From contig JAGXFL010000002.1 of the NCBI GenBank assembly GCA_024637295.1, positions 1 to 64,000 on the forward strand: DNA of 64,000 nucleotides, given 5' to 3'. Below, piece by piece: positions 34,555 through 43,235 of this stretch (positions within the stretch are counted from its first letter, which is position 1; each line of letters starts with the position of its first letter). The notes beneath the pieces were generated by a model, which saw only the letters and a list, made by a program, of their open reading frames with translations, ran no database searches and was not told the origin of the DNA. Position numbers and translations under genes: made by a program. The DNA comes from Sulfuricurvum sp. (GTDB lineage Bacteria > Campylobacterota > Campylobacteria > Campylobacterales > Sulfurimonadaceae).

Positions 34555-35289
34555 TTATTTACTCCATATTGGAGTTTCATTCTCTTCGGGTCTACCTTGC
34601 AATTGCAATGAGGGCTGATAATCGGCCTTGTATGACAAGCTGAGACATTCTTGTACATAATAGCCAAGATAGATCCATCGCAGACCCAGACGCTTTGCAA
34701 GGGCTATTTGCTCCAATAAAGTGTACTTCCCCAACGAAAAGTTTTTTTGCTGGGGATCATAATAGCAATAGACGGAGGATATGCCATCGGGCAGTATATC
34801 GATCAAATCAACAGCTATGAGTTTGTCATTTTGAAAATAGAGGATTTCATATCCAAAGTCGCCATGACCATGAACAAATGAGGAGTAATAGTTTTTTGGA
34901 TCGGCTTTTGGGGTTTCCCAATCACGTGTATGGTGTTTGTAAGCATGGTAGCGGTAAAAAAGTTCCAGATGTTCAGTCGTCATCGTAGGATGGCGGATGA
35001 TGGTGTGGCGGTTTTGGTTTTTTCGTAAGATTCGGCGCTCTGATTTACTATAGGTATAGTTTTCTACATCGATTTTGAGGCTTTCACAGGAGCGGCAATC
35101 TTGGCAGATAGGACGAAAATACATGGACCCGAATCGTCGCCAGCCGCGAAGTATGAGAGCTTCACACTGTTCTTTCGTACACTCTTGGATAACTTTATAA
35201 TGGATGGTTTGGGTGTTTCCGGGGATATAAGAGCATGCTTCGTGCAAAGCACACTCTTTGAGAATGGTATTGGGGTTATTCGTCGTCAT
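34555..35289 (-). CDS. ate: Aspartate/glutamate leucyltransferase (arginyl-tRNA-protein transferase family)
   Basis: A 244-residue enzyme that transfers an amino acid from aminoacyl-tRNA to the N-terminus of proteins, marking them for ClpAP in the N-end rule pathway. ACSYIPG near the start and [19 protein letters not shown] carry the conserved cysteines; [15 protein letters not shown] and [17 protein letters not shown] are the acetyltransferase-like signatures. Gene name bpt is used for the leucyl version. The start overlaps prfB by 14 bases. A diverged remnant of an ate 3' end lies at 28658, across the accessory island. Confidence 0.93.
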   Translation of the reverse strand: MTTNNPNTILKECALHEACSYIPGNTQTIHYKVIQECTKEQCEALILRGWRRFGSMYFRPICQDCRSCESLKIDVENYTYSKSERRILRKNQNRHTIIRHPTMTTEHLELFYRYHAYKHHTRDWETPKADPKNYYSSFVHGHGDFGYEILYFQNDKLIAVDLIDILPDGISSVYCYYDPQQKNFSLGKYTLLEQIALAKRLGLRWIYLGYYVQECLSLSYKADYQPSLQLQGRPEENETPIWSK

Positions 35290-36385
35290 CTTTTCGGTTA
35301 AGGGCGATGAGTACCCCCTCGATCAATTCGTCGATATCACCATCTAAGATGGTGCTGATGTTTGAATACGGGATACCTGAACGGGTATCTTTGACTTGCT
35401 GATAGGGTGCGAGGACATAGGAACGGATTTGATGTCCCCATCCGTTTTCACTTTTTTCGACACCGTCAACAGCCGCTTTTTGTTTAGCCAATTCAAGATC
35501 GTAGAGGCGTGATTTGAGCATTTTAAATGCCGTTGCTTTATTTTTGTGTTGACTTCGGTCGTTTTGGCACTGTACTACGATGCCCGTAGGGATGTGGGTA
35601 ATACGGATAGCCGATTCGGTTTTATTGACGTGTTGTCCGCCTGCGCCGGACGCTCGATAGGTATCGATGCGGATATCACGATCTTCGATCTCAATATCGA
35701 TATCATCGTCCAGTTCAGGAGAAACGAGAACAGAGGTGAAGCTGGTGTGGCGTTTTGCCGCGGAGTCATAAGGACTGATACGCACTAAACGGTGAATACC
35801 GTTTTCATTTTTGAGGTATCCGTATACATTGACCCCTTTGATTAGGATGGCGGCGTCTTTTATCCCTGCTTCTTCACCGGATTGGTAGTCGAGCATCTCA
35901 ACGGTAAAATCATGGCGCTCAGCCCAACGGGTGTACATACGCAGCAGCATCGAAGCCCAGTCCTGAGACTCGGTTCCTCCAGCTCCTGGGTGGATAGTGA
36001 CGATAGCATTATGTGCATCATGCTCACCGCTTAGGAGGACTTCTACTTCCATGATTTTTACTTCATTTTCAAGCTTAGGTGCATCATCGAAAAGGGATTC
36101 GATGGTCTCTTCATCATTTTCGTCTTTTGCCATTTCGTACAAATCGACAGCATCACCTAGAATATTAAAGGTTTTAGTGTATTTGCCTAGTCGACGTTCT
36201 AGTTGAGTTTTTTCTTTTTGAACGATACCGGCGTTAGAAGCATCATTCCAAAACCCATCGCTGTTTTCAAGAGCTTCTATTTCGCTTAGGCGGGCTGTAA
36301 TCTCTTTTGGGCGGACAACATCTGTGACGTTTTGCATCTTAATCGTCAATGTTTTCAATAATTCGGTATATTCGTAATGATCCAT
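35276..36385 (-). CDS. prfB: Peptide chain release factor 2
   Basis: This factor recognises UGA and UAA stops. About 369 residues from ATG 36385 (MDHYEYTE). The GGQ peptide-release motif is in [14 protein letters not shown]. The stop-codon reading motif is SPY in [16 protein letters not shown], where most RF2 have SPF. No in-frame TGA or frameshift site occurs near the start, so the usual programmed +1 shift is absent. The track start at 36583 extends into the promoter and the panC region and is not used. It is coupled to ate downstream. Confidence 0.96.
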   Translation of the reverse strand: MDHYEYTELLKTLTIKMQNVTDVVRPKEITARLSEIEALENSDGFWNDASNAGIVQKEKTQLERRLGKYTKTFNILGDAVDLYEMAKDENDEETIESLFDDAPKLENEVKIMEVEVLLSGEHDAHNAIVTIHPGAGGTESQDWASMLLRMYTRWAERHDFTVEMLDYQSGEEAGIKDAAILIKGVNVYGYLKNENGIHRLVRISPYDSAAKRHTSFTSVLVSPELDDDIDIEIEDRDIRIDTYRASGAGGQHVNKTESAIRITHIPTGIVVQCQNDRSQHKNKATAFKMLKSRLYDLELAKQKAAVDGVEKSENGWGHQIRSYVLAPYQQVKDTRSGIPYSNISTILDGDIDELIEGVLIALNRKDDDE

Positions 36386-36408
36386 AAAGGAATGTCCTCT
36401 AACTGTAT

Positions 36409-36414
36409 TATAAT
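36409..36414 (+). promoter_or_regulatory. Putative -10 box of panC
   Basis: TATAAT 30 bases before the panC ATG in the short divergent gap with prfB. The stretch is AT-rich on both strands and probably also holds the prfB promoter. Confidence 0.5.
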
Positions 36415-36443
36415 TGTGATTATATTGCATAGAGGCTAAAACG

Positions 36444-37265
36444 ATGATTATCGCACGTACGGCAGTGGAATTAAGAGCTGCTTTGGATTCTAAAATAGGA
36501 TCAATAGGATTTGTACCGACAATGGGAGCGCTGCATATTGGGCATCGAACACTTATTGAAAAAGCAAGAGAGAGCAATGACATTGTCGTAGTATCTATCT
36601 TTGTTAATCCGACACAATTTTTGGCCGGTGAGGATTTGAGTAAATATCCCCGACGTGAAGAAGCAGATTTTAAAATTTGCGAATTAAGCGGTGTTGATAT
36701 TTTGTTTTATCCAGAGGTGAATACGATGTACGGAAGCGATGAGGTGAGTGTTAAAGCCCCCGATGTTCGAGGATATATTCTGGAAGGGGCTATTCGACCC
36801 GGTCATTTTGATGGCGTTTTAAGTGTGGTGATAAAGCTGTTAAATTTAGTGGGTGCTACGCGGGCGTATTTTGGGAAAAAAGATGCGCAGCAGTTGGCTC
36901 TTATTACGCAAATGGTAGAGAACTTTTTTATGAATGTTGAGATTGTGGCGGTGGATACCGTACGGGAGAGTGATGGATTAGCCCTTTCAAGCCGTAATGT
37001 CTATCTGAGTCACGAAGATCGCATTGAGGCTCTCAAGCTCTCTGCTTCATTGAAGCACTCTACTCATCTTGTCATGCAAGGGGTGAGAGAAAGTAACGAA
37101 ATTATAAAAGTCATGTTGGATATTTTGGAACCTTTGAATGTTGAATATGTGGCCATCGTTAATCGTCGTTTTGAAGCGATCGATGAGGTAATTATCGGGG
37201 ATACGATTGTATTGGTTGCAGCACGAGTGGGATCGACACGTTTGATTGATAACGTATGGATGTAA
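36444..37265 (+). CDS. panC: Pantothenate synthetase (pantoate-beta-alanine ligase)
   Basis: Joins pantoate and beta-alanine with ATP to form pantothenate; 273 residues. [11 protein letters not shown] carries the HIGH nucleotide motif, followed by [29 protein letters not shown] and LALSSRN, all family signatures. AGAGGCTAAAACG precedes the ATG. The beta-alanine supplier panD is at 452. A lipoprotein gene starts 1 base after its stop. Confidence 0.97.
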   Translation: MIIARTAVELRAALDSKIGSIGFVPTMGALHIGHRTLIEKARESNDIVVVSIFVNPTQFLAGEDLSKYPRREEADFKICELSGVDILFYPEVNTMYGSDEVSVKAPDVRGYILEGAIRPGHFDGVLSVVIKLLNLVGATRAYFGKKDAQQLALITQMVENFFMNVEIVAVDTVRESDGLALSSRNVYLSHEDRIEALKLSASLKHSTHLVMQGVRESNEIIKVMLDILEPLNVEYVAIVNRRFEAIDEVIIGDTIVLVAARVGSTRLIDNVWM

Positions 37266-37266
37266 G

Positions 37267-37809
37267 ATGAAGCAGTTTTTAGTTTTGATGGCAATCTTGG
37301 GATTGCTAAGCGGATGTGCTCCAAAAATGGGGAAAGATGTCCTTATCGAGCCCTCGGGCCATTTACGATGGGAAAATACAAAAAGTGAAGTCGTGCTTGG
37401 GATATTGTCTCTGCTGGGAGGATCCACAAAAGCTGAGCCTATACGCATCGCAACGGATGTAACCATCACGAACCGATGGCACAGTGAACTAAAGCTTAAA
37501 TCGTTTACTTATGCTCTGGTTGAAGGGACAAAAACACTGGCAACTGGATCGGCCTGTATTAATGGGGGAAAAGTATTTGGTGTAGCTTCCAATACACAGC
37601 GTATTTTGCCGCTTATTCTTGAGATAGATCCAAAAGCCATTACGATGGAGCGTATCATGGCTATCTTGCAGGAAAAAAACAAAATGACCCTTAAGGGAGA
37701 AGCAATTGTCGAGATATGGGGGATGGAATACCGTTACACATTTAGCAAAGATGCGACACTCTTAATCAGTAAAGCACTTAATGCAGTAACTAAAAGAGAA
37801 ATGATTTAA
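37267..37809 (+). CDS. Putative lipoprotein with a LEA-2-like beta domain
   Basis: A 180-residue protein with a signal peptide ending in a lipobox, LLSGC (Cys at about residue 19), so it should be lipidated and exported. The body contains alternating strand patterns (RIATDVTITNRWHSELKLKSFTYALVEG) like LEA type 2 domains, though that match is weak. It is co-transcribed with panC (1-base gap) and converges with ftsI with a 4-base overlap. No function can be assigned. Confidence 0.65.
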   Translation: MKQFLVLMAILGLLSGCAPKMGKDVLIEPSGHLRWENTKSEVVLGILSLLGGSTKAEPIRIATDVTITNRWHSELKLKSFTYALVEGTKTLATGSACINGGKVFGVASNTQRILPLILEIDPKAITMERIMAILQEKNKMTLKGEAIVEIWGMEYRYTFSKDATLLISKALNAVTKREMI

Positions 37810-39602
37810 TGGTGCTCGACTGTCGGAGTATCATGTGATGCGGCAACGGCTCTTGGATCAAGTTGAAGGTATTTTTCTTCTACCATCGCATCAACAATCG
37901 CTTTGAAAACAGGTACAGCCGTTACCGAAGCAAAATAAACAGTACGTGGATCAATTACCATGATCCCGATTGTATAGGTGTGTTTTGTATCGTTGGCAAA
38001 ACCGATAAATGAAGTGTGATAGCTGTTAACGTATCCGCCGTGTTTTGCAATGTGGGCAGTTCCTGTCTTTCCACCCACTTCTAATCCCGGAGTCCTCGCT
38101 AAGGTTCCTGTCCCTTCATTAACGGTCTTGATCAAAATCTGTTTCATCCGTTCTGCAGTCGCAGGAGCGATGACTTGTACCGGATTTTGAACTTGCATCG
38201 GTCTGGAAACACCTTTTTCATCAATAAGTGCATCGACAATCATTGGATTGACAAGTTTTCCTCCGTTATTAAAAACATTGAAGGCTTTGACCAGCTGCAT
38301 AGCATTAGCTCGCATTCCATATCCATACGATGTGATGGCTTTGTACAGGTAATTATTGAGTTGTGCACTGCTTGGGATAGAGCCTCGTTTCTCATAAGGA
38401 AGATCGGTTCCGCTGAAATGGGTAAAGCCAAAACGTTTTAACCCTTCGGTAAATTCGGTTCCATTGAGTTTTTGTCCCAATTGGGCAATACCGATGTTGG
38501 AGGAGTGGACAATAACGTCTTCAGCACTGATCATTTGAAACGCGTGTTCATCGACGATCATTTTTCGACCTAATTGATAGCGTCCGTTATGCCCGTTGAC
38601 CATATCATAAGGATTGATAAGGTGGCGGTCAAGCAGCAATGCAAAGATGATCGGTTTGATAACGGAACCGGGTTCATAACTGTATTCGATGGCATTGGCA
38701 TTGAGGGAGGGATAGTCTTGTACTCGAATATGGCTGGGGTCAAATCGGTTTGAACTAGCCAATGCAATGACTTTTCCGGTTTTGGATTCCATGACAGTGG
38801 CGATGATCTCATCGGCTTGCAGATTGTTTTTGATTCGATCGGTGATCGCTTCTACACGGGTTTGAAGAGCAATTGGGATATTAAGTTTAACATCAAATCC
38901 GTTGATCTGCGATTTGACAGAACTTTGTTTGTTTAAAATCAAATAACCATTGACATCCCGCATCGCTCTTTGACTTTTGTTTTGTTGGGGATTGAGTTCC
39001 TCATCAAAATATTTTTCTAACCCTTTGATCCCATAGATGCGTGTATAACCGTCTTCTTCCATCTTTCTAGGATAGCCAATGAGTGGTGTTAGCAGTTTTT
39101 TGTAGGGATACTCACGTGCTTCACCGCTTTCGATGATGTTTAAGCCCTGAAGGACACGTTGCCCGTTTGGCAGTTCATATTCGATGAATACCTTGAGTTT
39201 TCGCAATTCAAAGGCCAGTGTTTTGAGGTACATTGCTTCTTTTGGACCGATGTGATAACTCAACGTTACTGAACCCTTGCGTGTACGAAGACGCTGGCGT
39301 ATCTCCTCAGGATCGATGCCGCTATAAATACTGAAAAGCTGGATAAAAAGCTCTCGTTTGTCGGGATCGATATTTTTGGTGTTAACGACTGCTTTGTAGA
39401 GTTTTTGGGTAGCGGTGATATGAAATCCATCCGCACTGATGATATTTCCACGCTGAGCTTTGGCAGTCTCTTCAGAGTAAATGGAGGGAATGTCGCGCTT
39501 ATGAACGGCGGTATAAAACATGACAGCTAAAAAGATGCCAAAGCCCATCAATAGGACGAGAAAAAGTGCTAATATTTTTTTGGATTTATTGGAATGGCGC
39601 AT
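37806..39602 (-). CDS. ftsI: Penicillin-binding protein, FtsI-type transpeptidase
   Basis: A 598-residue bitopic cell-division transpeptidase. One membrane helix near the N-terminus (ILALFLVLLMGFGIFLAVMF) is followed by the PBP dimerisation domain and the transpeptidase. The three catalytic motifs are EPGSVIKP (SxxK), VHSSNIG (SxN) and GGKTGTA (KTG). The start at 39602 (MRHSNKSKK) is more likely than the track's 39680. It follows flgB-flgC-fliE in the same direction, the order also known from Campylobacter jejuni. It crosslinks septal peptidoglycan with FtsW (gene at 41000). Confidence 0.93.
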   Translation of the reverse strand: MRHSNKSKKILALFLVLLMGFGIFLAVMFYTAVHKRDIPSIYSEETAKAQRGNIISADGFHITATQKLYKAVVNTKNIDPDKRELFIQLFSIYSGIDPEEIRQRLRTRKGSVTLSYHIGPKEAMYLKTLAFELRKLKVFIEYELPNGQRVLQGLNIIESGEAREYPYKKLLTPLIGYPRKMEEDGYTRIYGIKGLEKYFDEELNPQQNKSQRAMRDVNGYLILNKQSSVKSQINGFDVKLNIPIALQTRVEAITDRIKNNLQADEIIATVMESKTGKVIALASSNRFDPSHIRVQDYPSLNANAIEYSYEPGSVIKPIIFALLLDRHLINPYDMVNGHNGRYQLGRKMIVDEHAFQMISAEDVIVHSSNIGIAQLGQKLNGTEFTEGLKRFGFTHFSGTDLPYEKRGSIPSSAQLNNYLYKAITSYGYGMRANAMQLVKAFNVFNNGGKLVNPMIVDALIDEKGVSRPMQVQNPVQVIAPATAERMKQILIKTVNEGTGTLARTPGLEVGGKTGTAHIAKHGGYVNSYHTSFIGFANDTKHTYTIGIMVIDPRTVYFASVTAVPVFKAIVDAMVEEKYLQLDPRAVAASHDTPTVEHH

Positions 39603-39621
39603 GACGTTTGAATTCAGCGCA

Positions 39622-39924
39622 TTACATTTGGGTTCGAGTGATCTCTTTGTATGCATTGAGTGCTTTATTACGCACTTCAAGCATCAATTTCATACTGATT
39701 TCGGCTTTATCAATGGCAATGGCCGCTTGATGCAGATCTTTGACGGAGCCTGTCGCGATGTCACTCATCGCTTTCTCGCCCTGAACTTGCATCTCATTGA
39801 CATTACCAAGGGCATTTTTAAGCTCCTGGGCAAAGTCTGTTGTGCTTTCCTGAGCGGAAGTCGTCCCTTTTGCCTTGAATAAGTCGGCAGTAGAAAGAGA
39901 TTTAATAGAGGTTAAATCTTGCAT
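39622..39924 (-). CDS. fliE: Flagellar hook-basal body protein FliE
   Basis: A 100-residue rod adaptor between the MS ring and the rod. The C-terminal part DKAEISMKLMLEVRNKALNAYKEITRTQM is the family signature, and the N-terminal half is typically loose. It lies 17 bases downstream of flgC in the flgBC-fliE unit. Confidence 0.95.
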   Translation of the reverse strand: MQDLTSIKSLSTADLFKAKGTTSAQESTTDFAQELKNALGNVNEMQVQGEKAMSDIATGSVKDLHQAAIAIDKAEISMKLMLEVRNKALNAYKEITRTQM

Positions 39925-39941
39925 AATGGTTAGTCCTTAGG

Positions 39942-40436
39942 TTATGCTTGCAAGATGCTGATCGCACCGCTAGCCATATTTTTGGCGCTCTCAAACGCGG
40001 CTACGTTCGCTTGATATGAGCGTGTTGCTTCTACTAAATCGGCCATTTCGATGACAGGATTAATATTTGGGTATGCAACATACCCTTTTGCGTCCGCATC
40101 GGGATGGCTAGGATCGTATTTCATGTTCGGCGCTTTATCGTCACGAGCAATTTTATCAACGACCACACTCATGATTGCTGGGTTAGGTTTAAGTCCAGCA
40201 AGCCCTTCTTTGAGGGGATCTGAATAGCCCAAAGCAGATGTTTGGTGCTCAAGTGCCTGATTATAGACGGTATTGAAATCCATGGCTTTAAAAACAACTT
40301 CTTGACGGCGGTAGGGGCCACCCTCAGCGGTACGGGTAGTCTGAGCATTGGCGATATTGGAACTTATCGTATTTACACGAACACGCTGTGCTGAAAGACC
40401 GTAACCGCTGATATCAAAACTGTCTAAAAATGCCAT
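39942..40436 (-). CDS. flgC: Flagellar basal-body rod protein FlgC
   Basis: A 164-residue proximal rod protein. The N-terminal DISGYGLSAQRVRVNTISSNIANAQTTRT is the rod/hook signature and the C-terminal ATRSYQANVAAFESAKNMAS completes the coiled end. It is 10 bases after flgB and belongs to the sigma-54 transcribed flgB-flgC-fliE unit. Confidence 0.96.
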   Translation of the reverse strand: MAFLDSFDISGYGLSAQRVRVNTISSNIANAQTTRTAEGGPYRRQEVVFKAMDFNTVYNQALEHQTSALGYSDPLKEGLAGLKPNPAIMSVVVDKIARDDKAPNMKYDPSHPDADAKGYVAYPNINPVIEMADLVEATRSYQANVAAFESAKNMASGAISILQA

Positions 40437-40446
40437 TGTCTAATCC

Positions 40447-40878
40447 TTACGATGTCTTGCTGGAAGCATCGATGACGCTTTTAAACAAGGCAGAGTCTTT
40501 TTTGAGTGCCGCGGTGAGTGCATTAAACATCGTAGAGTTTTTAGCCATCTCCGAACTCTCAACATCCAAATCTACACTGTTACCGTCGTTGCGGGCCATA
40601 TGACCGTCACGGAAAAAAGTAGTAGCTCTGGTATCGGTTGTGTTTGAAAACCCGTTTAGATGCGCACCGTTGGTGTGCGTCATTTGGAGCTCTTGCCCTT
40701 TTAGAGCGAAAATATCAGCACTTTTTTGAGCAAGTGCTTCTTCAAAACGGATGTCTCTAGGACGATAAAAAGGGGTATCGGCATTGGCAATATTGCTGGC
40801 GATCATGTCCTGACGTGCTGCACGATAGTCCATCGCACTCGTCATAAGTTCATGTGCTCGTGAGATATTGATGCCCAT
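40447..40878 (-). CDS. flgB: Flagellar basal-body rod protein FlgB
   Basis: A 143-residue proximal rod protein. RAARQDMIASNIANADTPFYRPRDI is the N-terminal rod signature; the C-terminus has VDLDVESSEMAKNSTMFNAL. The start ATG 40878 follows AAAGGGGACACA; the ORF track's earlier start at 40959 runs through the promoter. A GG-N10-GC sigma-54 promoter is located upstream. Confidence 0.95.
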   Translation of the reverse strand: MGINISRAHELMTSAMDYRAARQDMIASNIANADTPFYRPRDIRFEEALAQKSADIFALKGQELQMTHTNGAHLNGFSNTTDTRATTFFRDGHMARNDGNSVDLDVESSEMAKNSTMFNALTAALKKDSALFKSVIDASSKTS

Positions 40879-40909
40879 TGTGTCCCCTTTCTTTATATTC
40901 CTTACCTTC

Positions 40910-40926
40910 AAGCAAAATACATTCCA
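40910..40926 (-). promoter_or_regulatory. Sigma-54 (-24/-12) promoter of flgB-flgC-fliE
   Basis: Minus strand TGGAATGTATTTTGCTT has GG and GC separated by exactly 10 bases and ends in TTGCTT, matching the RpoN consensus used for rod and hook genes in Campylobacterota. The expected start point (about 40900) gives a 20-base leader before flgB. Confidence 0.75.
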
Positions 40927-40999
40927 TATTTGCTTTATTGGCTCTTTAATGTGAGGCAAGCTATACTACTACAAAATTATACACCAAACAAGTCAAAAG

Positions 41000-42178
41000 A
41001 TGCCCGATAAAAAATTATTTATTTTAACCACTATTCTTATTACCGTTGGAATAATTTGTTCTTACACCCTGACAGCCTATGCTGTCGTTTTGTTTGACTA
41101 CAATGCATTTCACTTCGTTTTTCGTGAGCTTTTGATTGCTATTATTTCTATTTTATTGATGTGGATGATCGCTCAACTTGATCCGGATGTCTGGCTTCAC
41201 CCACTGGGATTGACGATGTTTTGGGGAGGCATTGCACTCATGCTTGTGATGCCGTTTCTCCCCTCTTTTTTGGTGAGTGAAGTAGGCGGTGCGAAGCGGT
41301 GGATCAAGATTATGGGGTTGTCGATAGCTCCGGTTGAATTTTTTAAAATCGGTTTTGTCTATTTTCTGGCATGGAGTTTTTCCCGTAAACTAGGGCATCA
41401 CGGTGGTATGGGTGTACGAGAAGAGTTTAAACGTTTTTTACCGTATGCGGCACTTTTTATTTTGGTCATGTTTTTGATCGCTATTGTTCAAAATGATTTA
41501 GGGCAAGTGGTTGTTTTGTCGTTGACGCTGGCGTTTATGCTCTTTTTTGCTGGGAGCAGTTTTCGCTTTTTCCTTAGTTTGATTGGGGGTGCTGTTTTCT
41601 TCTTCCTTTTGTTTATTGCTATGGCACCGCACCGTATTAAACGTATTCTTTCATGGTGGGCATCAGCGCAAAGTACGATACTCGCTTTTTTCCCCGAATC
41701 GATAGCCAAACATCTGCGCATCGCTAACGGTGAAGAAGCCTATCAGATAGGTCACTCGCTCAACGCAATTCATAACGGTGGGATTTTAGGAACGGGTTTG
41801 GGAAACGGTACGTTTAAACTTGGTTTTTTGAGTGAAGTACATACCGATTTTGTCCTTGCCGGTATCGCAGAAGAGTTTGGATTTATCGGGGTATTTGCAG
41901 TGACGATGCTCTTTATTTTGATATTGCATCGTCTCTTTAAGATTGCCAACCGTTCGAGGGATGATACTGACTACTTGTTTAGTCTGGGAGTTGGATTGCT
42001 GATTACGTTTGCGTTTATGATCAATGCATACGGAATCAGCGGATTGACACCTATCAAAGGGATATCGGTTCCGTTGCTCAGTTATGGGGGATCAGCGATG
42101 TTGGCTTCGAGTGTCGCGATTGGTATGGTATTGATGATCTCCAAAAAAATAAAGCCCAAATCAGGAGAAGATCAATGA
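41000..42178 (+). CDS. ftsW: FtsW/RodA/SpoVE family peptidoglycan polymerase, FtsW type
   Basis: A 392-residue, roughly ten-span inner-membrane glycosyltransferase of the SEDS family. Seen motifs are GGAKRWIKI near residue 97, ALGNGTFKLGF-like GTGLGNGTFKLGFLSEVHTDFVLAGIAEE and C-terminal GISVPLLSYGGSAML. It polymerises glycan strands at the septum with FtsI. It overlaps murG by 4 bases (ATGA), so lipid II synthesis and polymerisation genes are coupled. The distinction between FtsW and RodA rests on the murG neighbour. Confidence 0.9.
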   Translation: MPDKKLFILTTILITVGIICSYTLTAYAVVLFDYNAFHFVFRELLIAIISILLMWMIAQLDPDVWLHPLGLTMFWGGIALMLVMPFLPSFLVSEVGGAKRWIKIMGLSIAPVEFFKIGFVYFLAWSFSRKLGHHGGMGVREEFKRFLPYAALFILVMFLIAIVQNDLGQVVVLSLTLAFMLFFAGSSFRFFLSLIGGAVFFFLLFIAMAPHRIKRILSWWASAQSTILAFFPESIAKHLRIANGEEAYQIGHSLNAIHNGGILGTGLGNGTFKLGFLSEVHTDFVLAGIAEEFGFIGVFAVTMLFILILHRLFKIANRSRDDTDYLFSLGVGLLITFAFMINAYGISGLTPIKGISVPLLSYGGSAMLASSVAIGMVLMISKKIKPKSGEDQ

Positions 42179-43197
42179 CATTTGTTTTCACGGGAGGCGG
42201 TACAGGTGGACATCTGGTTATTGCCCTTTCGCTTGCTCAAGCCGCAAGTGTACGCGGACATAAAGTCATTTTTATCGGTTCGATGAGCGGGCAAGATCGA
42301 CAATGGTTTGAACACAGCACTGTTTTTGGAGAGACTTATTTTTTAAATACGACGGGTGTGGTCAATAAAAAAGGGTTGGCAAAACTGGGTGCAGTGTGGA
42401 AGATTCTCAAAGCCGTGGTCGAATCACGACGCCTTATCAAGAGGTTGAATGCCGATGCGGTTGTAAGTGTCGGAGGGTTCTCCGCAGCCCCTGCAGCTAT
42501 TGCGGCTGTTACGATGAAATGCCCGCTATACATACATGAACAAAATGCGATAACCGGAAAACTCAATGCTCTTTTACGTCCTTATGCCGCAGGATATTTC
42601 AGCTCGTATGAAACAGGAGAAAGGCATTGCGATTACCCTGTCAATGAACTCTATTTTCAACATGCACGAATTCGAACAGAGGTAAAAACCATTATCTTCT
42701 TGGGCGGCTCTCAGGGAGCTAAATTCATCAATGACCTTGCACTCGAAATTTCCCCTTGGCTAAGTGAAAAAGGGATTTCGATACTCCATCAATGCGGAAC
42801 AGCAGAAGAGGAACGGGTTCGTGCTGCATATCGCGAACTAGGAATTGATGCGGAAGTCTATGGATTTACGACCCAGATAGCCCAGCTTATAGAGCGCAGT
42901 GATTTTGCGGTAAGCAGATCAGGAGCAAGTACATTATGGGAATTATGCGCGGCACGTGTCCCTGCATTTTATATCCCTTTCCCTTATGCAGCAGCGGATC
43001 ATCAGTTTCATAATGCGCGCTATATCGTGGAACATAATGTAGGATGGTGTGAGCGTCAGACTGAAGGGATATTAGAAAAGCTTCAAGAGGCGATTAGCAG
43101 TGATATACAGCCAAAAAGTGAAGCGTTGGGACGTTTGATCGCTGCAAACGGTGCACAACATATTATTGATAAAGTTGAAAAAGGGTGTAAGACTTAG
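42175..43197 (+). CDS. murG: UDP-N-acetylglucosamine-undecaprenyl-PP-MurNAc-pentapeptide GlcNAc transferase
   Basis: A 340-residue glycosyltransferase that makes lipid II on the inner face of the membrane. GGGTGGHLVIALSLA is the N-terminal G-loop, YIHEQNAITGKLN the second motif, IFLGGSQGAKFIN the third, and SRSGASTLWELCA with PFPYAAADHQFHNA bind the donor. The start overlaps the ftsW stop. It converges with mshG, with 38 bases between them. Confidence 0.96.
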   Translation: MTFVFTGGGTGGHLVIALSLAQAASVRGHKVIFIGSMSGQDRQWFEHSTVFGETYFLNTTGVVNKKGLAKLGAVWKILKAVVESRRLIKRLNADAVVSVGGFSAAPAAIAAVTMKCPLYIHEQNAITGKLNALLRPYAAGYFSSYETGERHCDYPVNELYFQHARIRTEVKTIIFLGGSQGAKFINDLALEISPWLSEKGISILHQCGTAEEERVRAAYRELGIDAEVYGFTTQIAQLIERSDFAVSRSGASTLWELCAARVPAFYIPFPYAAADHQFHNARYIVEHNVGWCERQTEGILEKLQEAISSDIQPKSEALGRLIAANGAQHIIDKVEKGCKT

Positions 43198-43235
43198 GGA
43201 TTATACGTAATAGTGCCTGTTTCGATCTCCATCAT

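Noticed and set aside
36386-36583. N-terminal extension of prfB
   Set aside because: The extra 66 codons run through the promoter gap and antisense to panC; MDHYEYTE at 36385 is the normal RF2 start.
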